NCBI GenBank assembly: GCA_030706635.1
Contig: JAUZOD010000006.1
Location: 1 to 64,000 of the forward strand
From: Bacteroidota bacterium
GTDB taxonomy: Bacteria; Bacteroidota; Bacteroidia; Chitinophagales; Chitinophagaceae
DNA length: 64,000 nucleotides
Reading direction: 5' to 3'
Shown here: positions 58,203-64,000 of the stretch, in pieces
Layout of the letters: each line of letters opens with the position of its first letter
Numbering within the stretch: position 1 is the stretch's first letter
Program-made: the position numbers and the translations under genes
The notes under the pieces: generated by a model
Seen by the model: the letters and a program-made list of their open reading frames with translations, nothing else
What the model was told of the DNA's origin: nothing
Database searches by the model: none

Positions 58203-59930
58203 TCAATGATCGTGGTTCCGGCCCGAATGGTAGTCAACCACAATTCCGTTCACCAGCATTTTCTGACCTTCGTAGGTCTGCGTTCCGCCTGAAGGTATGC
58301 AGATGATAATGGCAGCGCCCCGGGCCGGCAATTTTATTTTTCCTGACGATCTTAAATCTCTGGCTATGAATTTTCCGGTTACCGTGTTGTAAAGATCCGT
58401 TCTGCTATCCGGATGCAAAGGAATGGTTACGGTTTTTTCTATTTTATATGGGTTGTAATACAGGTATGAAGGATAGGCTTTATCGTGGAAAAAATCGGTT
58501 GACAATAAATTCAGTTGCAATATTCCCTTCGCTTCTGTATTCCGGATAATGCTGCCGAATATGCCCACATGCGCACTGCCATACACACTGAACTGGGAAA
58601 CGTCCGGATTTTTGCCGGTAACCCATAGGGGGCCGTCGCCCTGTGCTACAGGACCTTTCAAATCTTCATATTCTTTGTAGGATGAATTCCGGATTATTCC
58701 TTCATACCCGATCACCCCCTTGGTTACAGATGCCCTGCCGGGGATCGTTTGATGGTCAGCCGGCATATATTGCGGATAAAATAATTTTGCCGCATTGGCG
58801 GCATTCAGCATCCATTTTCCGATGGCTGCGGCATAAGACTGATCGTACCTTACCATGGGGATTAGGGGAATGGCCGCATCATAGGTATTCATCAGGAACC
58901 CATAACCGCCGTGGTCTACCGTGCTTCCGACAATACCGGATATATCCATGCCATTCCAGTTGCCGGTAAGGACTCCCCAGCCGGTACGGCAAACTGCCGT
59001 TCCATCGAAAGACCACTCCAGCATTTTGTTCAGGTCATATCTTGTTCCTTCTTCTGCATTTATCCTCGCTGCGAGGTAGGCGCCGAATGGCATCAGGACT
59101 TCGTAGGTCGGATTTATTTTATTGGACTGCAACGCGTTCATCGCGCTGAGTGCGGCATTTAAATACCGGCGGTCGCCGAATTTTTTATAGGCAGCATACA
59201 AAACATAGGCATGACCGGCAGCGGCATCCGGCTGTTCGCAGATGCTGTTTTTCATGGGCCGCATATTTCCATAGTTGAAAAAGGAGTAGTGGTAATCACC
59301 TTTTAAAATGGAATCAGCCAGACAGAATTTTTCTGCGATCTGATGTGCGATGGTATTGAAATCCGGCTCATCAGGATACTGGTTATATATGGCATAAAAC
59401 AATACATTTGGATATACATCATACCACCAGTCGCGGCCATAACCCCCGCCCAGTAAGGCAACTTCAGGACAGGTATTGTTCATCATAATATCCCATCCCG
59501 TTTCCTTATTGAAATAATTTTTCAGCATGCCCACATAGTTCAACCCTTTTCTTTTATCTATGCCAACGAGGGTGGCCCCGAGTACCGAACCCATACTGGC
59601 AAGCGCCTCATGGAACATGCCCTTGTTGTTTGCGGGTCCCTGGCGAACATCGCCGATGGCTGTGTAAATGCCTGCAACCGGCTGTGGAAAGTTCCTGCCG
59701 CTGCTGTCTATCCAAACCAGAGGCCAGTATTGGCCGGTCGCTTTGAAATCAAACACCGTTCGGTCGAAGCGCAAAGCCAGCTCCCGGAAGTCAATGATCC
59801 GGAAAGGCTGCGGCAGATCAGCCATCTCATCCACGCGGGACAAGTGGTGTGCAGGTATTTGCGCACCTGCCGGCAGATGAAAGAATACCCCGAACAGGCA
59901 ATAACCGGCAATTCGATAAATGCGTTTCAT
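58203..59930 (-). CDS. Uncharacterised secreted (alpha/alpha)6-barrel-like protein of a PUL
   Basis: A 575-residue exported protein (signal to about LPAGAQ). Regular helical pairs with Trp/Tyr-rich blocks (GQYWPLVWIDSSGRNFPQP, YGRDWWYDVYPNVLFYAIYN, NPTYEVLMPFGAYLAARIN, MLEWSFDGTAVCRTGWGVL) suggest an alpha/alpha toroid, as in many glycosidases and lyases; the C-terminal 100 residues look like a beta-sandwich. I do not recognise a named family. It follows the MFS transporter gene on the same strand and is the last gene of the polysaccharide locus in the window. The start at 59930 begins the signal peptide; an upstream extension of 21 residues is likely not used. Confidence 0.7.
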   Translation of the reverse strand: MKRIYRIAGYCLFGVFFHLPAGAQIPAHHLSRVDEMADLPQPFRIIDFRELALRFDRTVFDFKATGQYWPLVWIDSSGRNFPQPVAGIYTAIGDVRQGPANNKGMFHEALASMGSVLGATLVGIDKRKGLNYVGMLKNYFNKETGWDIMMNNTCPEVALLGGGYGRDWWYDVYPNVLFYAIYNQYPDEPDFNTIAHQIAEKFCLADSILKGDYHYSFFNYGNMRPMKNSICEQPDAAAGHAYVLYAAYKKFGDRRYLNAALSAMNALQSNKINPTYEVLMPFGAYLAARINAEEGTRYDLNKMLEWSFDGTAVCRTGWGVLTGNWNGMDISGIVGSTVDHGGYGFLMNTYDAAIPLIPMVRYDQSYAAAIGKWMLNAANAAKLFYPQYMPADHQTIPGRASVTKGVIGYEGIIRNSSYKEYEDLKGPVAQGDGPLWVTGKNPDVSQFSVYGSAHVGIFGSIIRNTEAKGILQLNLLSTDFFHDKAYPSYLYYNPYKIEKTVTIPLHPDSRTDLYNTVTGKFIARDLRSSGKIKLPARGAAIIICIPSGGTQTYEGQKMLVNGIVVDYHSGRNHDH

Positions 59931-59989
59931 CCGATGATTTTTATTTTTTAGCGGACGGTGATCCGGAGTCAGCTGTTTTTGCTGCTGGT

Positions 59990-61282
59990 TCAAACTTCTC
60001 CCAAGATAACCTTTTCGGAAATGACTCTGGTTTCGGCTGCTGTGATTTCTCCGGATAGCAGGGAGCCCTGCTGAATGATTTTGTTTGCCACGACGATGGA
60101 ATACAATTGCAATACGGCAATAATGATAATGGCATAACGTAGGGCAATTTCAGTGGAAATGCCATAAGCAAGTACAAGGAATGTGCCTGCTCCGAGAAAC
60201 CTGCCAATATATAATCCCGCTTCATGGTTTAAGATATAGGCAAACTCGCCCCTTTTTTCAATTTTGGATACAATGTCTATTACCCTGAACTGGATTGGAA
60301 AATAAGCCAGATCCAGCAACGGTTTTGCCAGCAGCAAAAAAAGCATAAACAAAATGACACCCAGGGAATTGAATAAAATGCCATTCAGGACAGCGGCAAT
60401 AGCAAACAGTATTAAACCCGCTGCAAATGTTTTTATCCGGTCAGAAGGTTTGGATAACCTTCCAATCAGGTACATTAAAACAGCCGAAATAATAGCACCC
60501 ACCGACTGGGCTGTTCCCAAAGCACCTTCCTTGCCGAGCAATAACATGATCAGCATAGCCGGTGCAGTGACCAGGAATCCCTGGGCCAGCCCTTTCAGTA
60601 AAGCAAGGAACAACAATCTGTACCAGAGCGGATGAAATTTAAAGAAAACATATTTCTTCTGCGTGGGATTTCCGAATGTTCCTTTAAAACAGACTGCTGA
60701 AGCCAGAATGGTAATGAGAAATACGATTCCGGTGATGATCTTATATTGTCTGTGCACCCTGGAATCGACTCCGTTGGATTCCAGAAACCAGCCAATGGCA
60801 ACCGGCACCACGACAGCAATAATGGTATAAAAAAAGGTTTCCAGACCATAATAATAATTCCTGTTCGCGTCATTGGTTATGGAAAGTGCAAGGAAGTCGC
60901 GGTTGGCCCAGTAAAATCCAAACGACATGCCCATAATAATACCGGCGAATCCAATCCCGGTAAGATCGAGGGTGTGGAGGGACATCATGATCATCATGGA
61001 AACGCCACTGAGCAGCATCCCGATGGCATAGAGTTTTTTAATATTAAAGTGTTTTAGCAGAAATCCATTGAGCAGGAAGGTCAGGGGGATGCCTGTATAA
61101 ATAGTCAGTTGATAAATAACCACTTTGGCGGGATCATTGGAACTTCTCATTACATAGGCTGCCACGAAAATATCAATCACCGGCAGTACCATCGCATACA
61201 CCATATTGGTCAATATCAGAATGCGGAAATTGTGCGGCTGACTATTAAAATGATCTATTTCGAGTCTTAGTCTTTTAATCAT
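59990..61282 (-). CDS. MFS transporter (sugar/oligosaccharide type)
   Basis: A 430-residue inner-membrane protein with about twelve hydrophobic segments, a central cytoplasmic loop and MFS-like features (FYWANRDFLALSI after segment 4, GRLSKPSDRIKTF between segments 8 and 9). The start overlaps the GH130 gene by 8 bases (61275-61282), implying coupled translation. Position behind a GH130 enzyme suggests import of mannose-containing oligosaccharides, which the phosphorylase would then cleave; substrate is inferred from context only. Confidence 0.87.
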   Translation of the reverse strand: MIKRLRLEIDHFNSQPHNFRILILTNMVYAMVLPVIDIFVAAYVMRSSNDPAKVVIYQLTIYTGIPLTFLLNGFLLKHFNIKKLYAIGMLLSGVSMMIMMSLHTLDLTGIGFAGIIMGMSFGFYWANRDFLALSITNDANRNYYYGLETFFYTIIAVVVPVAIGWFLESNGVDSRVHRQYKIITGIVFLITILASAVCFKGTFGNPTQKKYVFFKFHPLWYRLLFLALLKGLAQGFLVTAPAMLIMLLLGKEGALGTAQSVGAIISAVLMYLIGRLSKPSDRIKTFAAGLILFAIAAVLNGILFNSLGVILFMLFLLLAKPLLDLAYFPIQFRVIDIVSKIEKRGEFAYILNHEAGLYIGRFLGAGTFLVLAYGISTEIALRYAIIIIAVLQLYSIVVANKIIQQGSLLSGEITAAETRVISEKVILGEV

Positions 61283-62336
61283 GACAAGGTTTTAATAGTG
61301 AACATATTTCTTTCAGGGAAAAACGGGCGCCGCATACAAATTCATCCGAAGCGCCATAATACAGGTTCAGGGTGTCTCCATCCGGATCAACGATATGCCC
61401 GTTGGTGAAAACTACATTTCCGAAAAAACCACTCAGTTCATAAGGAGCGGAAGGCACCATGATTGGATCTTCCGTGCGGGCAAGCAGTTTGGCAGGATCG
61501 TTCAGATCCGACAGAAAAGCTCCCAGACAATACTGATGTTGCTGATTGGCCCCATGATAAATTTCAAGCCATCCATTTTCTGTTTTTATTGGTGCTGCGC
61601 CGGCGCCCACACGGGTATCGTCCCAGTGACCTTTTCGGGTTTTAATGATGCAGCGATGATCTCCCCAGTGAATACCATCGGGTGATTTAGCGGTCCAGAT
61701 ATAGTTTCCACCGATGTCCACGCTGCTCGGACGATGCAGGGCATAGTAAAAGCCGTTGATCTTCTCCCCGAAAAGCGCACAATCTTTATTGTGGGGCGGA
61801 AGCATCATGCCATGGGATTCGAAAGACTTCCAGTCAACGGTTGTTTTTAAACCTACGCCAACGCCGTTCTCTGAAACTGCGGTGAACGTGAGGTAGTATT
61901 TATTTTCCAGAAAACTGACCCTGCAGTCTTCGACACCAAATGACTGAAGCGGGCCATCTCCCTGCAATAAGGGGTACCCCGCCGGTTCATAAAAGTGAAT
62001 ATGATCATCACTGCACAGAAGCCGAAGATGAGAGAGGGTGGTTAAATAATCGTTCCCCTTGTAATTGATCACCCGCGCGTCTGACGCATTCAGTTCCGGA
62101 TCATGAAGGGGGATTTCGATAATCTGAATATTCCCTGACCGCAATATCGGGAAAGAGATAAGTCCTTCCTTTTGCTTGGGCCTTTCCGCCACCCTGACGA
62201 TAAGCCAGGTTTTATTTTGAAATTGAAATACACCCGGATTCAGCAGACAGGCGATCTCCAGGCCATCCCCGCTGGGCTGCAGGTCCGCCGGTTTCAGCAG
62301 CGGATTTCCTTCAAAACGGTTGGCTATATCTTTCAT
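61275..62336 (-). CDS. GH130 glycoside phosphorylase/hydrolase
   Basis: A 353-residue five-bladed propeller enzyme of GH130, which cleaves beta-mannosides, usually by phosphorolysis. Family blocks include NPGVFQFQNKTWLIVRVAER, the catalytic Asp137 in GVEDCRVSF, the phosphate/substrate loop region HRPSSVDIGG, WDDTRVGAGAAPI and LYYGASDEFVCGA. No signal peptide, so it is cytoplasmic and fits a downstream role after transport. The ORF overlaps the MFS gene by 8 bases and lies behind the LamG lipoprotein and SusD genes. Linkage specificity (beta-1,2, beta-1,3 or beta-1,4) cannot be given. Confidence 0.9.
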   Translation of the reverse strand: MKDIANRFEGNPLLKPADLQPSGDGLEIACLLNPGVFQFQNKTWLIVRVAERPKQKEGLISFPILRSGNIQIIEIPLHDPELNASDARVINYKGNDYLTTLSHLRLLCSDDHIHFYEPAGYPLLQGDGPLQSFGVEDCRVSFLENKYYLTFTAVSENGVGVGLKTTVDWKSFESHGMMLPPHNKDCALFGEKINGFYYALHRPSSVDIGGNYIWTAKSPDGIHWGDHRCIIKTRKGHWDDTRVGAGAAPIKTENGWLEIYHGANQQHQYCLGAFLSDLNDPAKLLARTEDPIMVPSAPYELSGFFGNVVFTNGHIVDPDGDTLNLYYGASDEFVCGARFSLKEICSLLKPCHD

Positions 62337-62428
62337 GATAGCTTTGATTATTTTCCGGGCAAATCTTTCCCATGGCCGGATCCCGGGGAACGGAATCCGG
62401 CAGGGACTGCTGTATATATCAGAAATAG

Positions 62429-63508
62429 CTAAGGTGTTTTTTCTGCGGTATAAATAGAAAGTACTTCTTTATCGGTCAGCGCCGTGTTATAAAAGCGCAC
62501 ATCATCCAGGGATCCCGTGAAATAATCCGGACCCCAGTAATAATCTGCATTATTGGAATCACCCAGGTCGTATTTTGATTTGGGTAATTCATTTCCGATT
62601 GTGATATTGTATGGGGTGGTGAGTGTTATAGGAGGTCCCGTTTTATTCGTTATTGTTCTAACGAGGGTTCCGTTCAGATAAAACTTAACCGTACTGTTTG
62701 CATTGTCGTAAGATGCGGCGGCATGTACCCAGGTGTTCAGAGGCACTGCACTTCCCGATCCGCCATCGTCATCGGTGACCCAATTGTTGTCACCCTTATA
62801 AACCGTTAAGTATAAGAAATTACTCCCCTGCAGATTCAGTTTGTATCCATACCAGCGATCCATGGCGAACATATAGTCTCCACCGGTGCTTGGCACATCA
62901 GTTTTCAGCCACAGGCTTATGGTGAGACTTTTCGGGTTCAGGTCATTGTTGTAGGGCACCTCGATGGTTGCGCCTTTATCAAAATAATAGGCGGCATTGG
63001 CCTGACCAAAACGGTCTGCTACCAGCTGGGGCAGGGTGCCTCCGTCGACAGCGGTGGTTGCACTCGCGCCTGTCCAGTTTGTTTTAAGGACTCCGTCGTT
63101 TCCATGGCCTGAAGAGTCATTGGCATTGCCATTGAATTTCCAGTACCCCATTAAATTCTCTACAGACACTTCCTGCAATTGCTGGGAACTGAAAGTGCTT
63201 CCTGCGCGCATTAAATTATTCAGGGCATTATTCACTTGTTCCTGAGTATAGTTGGTGGCCGTGTAAACTTCCTGACCCAGATTGAGTACACTGTCCAGCG
63301 CTTCCTTGGCGCCAGGAATATATTGACCGGGCTTATTCCCCTCCACCGAAGCCTCTGCAACAGCGGTTAGTGAATCGATCACGGATTTCAGCCTGGTTTT
63401 ATCTGCGTTGTAATCTGGTGTACTGCTGTTCTTTTTGCAGGAAGTCATGGCCCCCGAAAAGATGCCTCCCAGCAGAATGAGCAGTAAAAAATATTTATTT
63501 GAATGCAT
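62429..63508 (-). CDS. LamG/concanavalin-like domain lipoprotein (surface glycan-binding candidate)
   Basis: A 359-residue lipoprotein (Cys in GAMTSCKK). A helical, FIVAR-like region (roughly residues 30-105: RLKSVIDSLTAVAEASVEGN, LDSVLNLGQEVYTATNYTQEQV) is followed by a LamG/jellyroll carbohydrate-binding-like domain (GYWKFNGNANDSSGHGND, SLTISLWLKTD, YFTGSLDDVRFYNTAL). It sits right after SusD, the place of SusE/SusF-like surface glycan-binding proteins, so it probably captures the target glycan at the cell surface (inference). The start MHSNKYFLL at 63508 begins the signal peptide. Confidence 0.85.
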   Translation of the reverse strand: MHSNKYFLLLILLGGIFSGAMTSCKKNSSTPDYNADKTRLKSVIDSLTAVAEASVEGNKPGQYIPGAKEALDSVLNLGQEVYTATNYTQEQVNNALNNLMRAGSTFSSQQLQEVSVENLMGYWKFNGNANDSSGHGNDGVLKTNWTGASATTAVDGGTLPQLVADRFGQANAAYYFDKGATIEVPYNNDLNPKSLTISLWLKTDVPSTGGDYMFAMDRWYGYKLNLQGSNFLYLTVYKGDNNWVTDDDGGSGSAVPLNTWVHAAASYDNANSTVKFYLNGTLVRTITNKTGPPITLTTPYNITIGNELPKSKYDLGDSNNADYYWGPDYFTGSLDDVRFYNTALTDKEVLSIYTAEKTP

Positions 63509-63537
63509 GGTTTTTATTTTTTCTGGTTGAAGAATGA

Positions 63538-64000
63538 TCACAGACCTAATTTTTTATTGGTATCCCTTTCGGATTGCGGAATGGGAAACCATTTATTGAC
63601 GGAGTAATTAAAATTAGGTGACACGGCCTTCAATACGGTATTGGCGTAGTTTTCTCCATACCGGATGATATCATAAAAGCGATGAAATTCCAGAGCCAGT
63701 TCCACTCTTCTTTCCTGGCGGATGGCATCCCGCAACTGGCTCTGGTCGGTTGTTGTAATATCCGGAAGCAGGCCGTCCGGAACAGTTCCGTAACCAGTCA
63801 GGGATTGGTCATACAGGTAAGATTCGCGGGCTCTTTTTCTTACTTTATTTAGCGGGATCAGGGCGGCTGCGCTTTGGCCACTTTCATTCAATGCTTCTGC
63901 TTCGATCAGTAGAATTTCTGAATAGCGTATCACCTCATAATTCAAATCTCCCTGGCCGCGGTTATTCTGCGGGATTACAGATAAGGGCTGTACCCATTTT
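63538..64000 (-). CDS. SusD/RagB family lipoprotein, C-terminal part (partial)
   Basis: The frame stays open to the window end, so the N-terminus lies outside; a TTG at 63945 is not the start. The visible 153 residues are the SusD C-terminal region: VIRYSEILLIEAEALNESG, then the QLRDAIRQERRVELALEFHRFYDIIRYG block typical of RagB/SusD tails. SusD proteins are surface lipoproteins that cap the SusC transporter; susC should lie just upstream, beyond the window edge. The next gene starts 29 bases later on the same strand. Confidence 0.9.
   Translation of the reverse strand, partial: KWVQPLSVIPQNNRGQGDLNYEVIRYSEILLIEAEALNESGQSAAALIPLNKVRKRARESYLYDQSLTGYGTVPDGLLPDITTTDQSQLRDAIRQERRVELALEFHRFYDIIRYGENYANTVLKAVSPNFNYSVNKWFPIPQSERDTNKKLGL

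Noticed and set aside
1-64000. tRNA, rRNA, transposase or phage genes
   Set aside because: None were recognised in gaps or frames on either strand by reading; a covariance-model search was not possible here.

Overview
The window is a chromosomal segment of a Bacteroidota bacterium, most likely of the family Chitinophagaceae (family assignment is inference). The evidence is the set of phylum-typical families: a TonB-dependent receptor with a carboxypeptidase-regulatory N-domain, SusD, DUF5686, DUF4294, GSCFA, DUF5777, a fused SpmA/SpmB-type protein and an ECF sigma factor followed by a membrane-anchored beta-barrel protein. Several genes also have TAnnTTTG -7 boxes just upstream and lack clear Shine-Dalgarno sequences. 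No rRNA, tRNA, CRISPR array, prophage or insertion sequence with a transposase was seen.

Layout. 1-3 kb: end of a cytochrome c assembly protein, a DUF4294 protein and two tandem LytTR regulators. 3-8 kb: Na+/H+ antiporter, then a minus-strand run panC-panD-flippase-rfaE2. 8-13.6 kb: plus-strand run of a single-domain GT5 protein, metK, Nudix, rlmB, HMG-CoA lyase and GSCFA. 13.6-24.7 kb: a coiled-coil membrane protein with 27-bp repeats, miaE, bioF, a DUF5686 outer-membrane protein, penicillin acylase, trhO, a frameshifted doxX, a large inverted-repeat element and purC. 24.7-38 kb: TonB receptor, ychF, Gate-domain protein, an envelope cluster (OstA-like, MlaD-like and amidase divergent from lptD), plsC-like and ung. 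38-40.4 kb: aldo/keto reductase, VOC protein and a YciE/DUF892 ferritin-like protein.

40.6-51.7 kb is accessory carbohydrate metabolism: secreted GH26, a GH30-like enzyme, GH51 arabinofuranosidase, a dehydrogenase/HEAT/cytochrome c lipoprotein, a six-hairpin glycosidase-like protein, an amidohydrolase and a 2-hydroxyacid dehydrogenase. 51.8-57 kb is a tight minus-strand operon of seven genes: a Yx4D-repeat lipoprotein, ECF sigma factor, single-pass protein with a beta-barrel domain, OB-fold protein, small cytochrome c lipoprotein, YceI and DUF5777. 57.3-58.2 kb holds a decayed ankyrin/terpenoid-cyclase-like gene. 58.2-64 kb is the distal part of a polysaccharide utilisation locus read leftward: SusD (cut by the window end), a LamG lipoprotein, GH130, an MFS transporter and an uncharacterised 575-residue secreted protein.

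The points most worth following up are the sigma/beta-barrel/redox operon, the 288-bp inverted-repeat element at 23.2-23.5 kb, a family of GTTGAC palindromes that sit on the stop codons of convergent genes, and the uncharacterised enzymes of the two carbohydrate regions.
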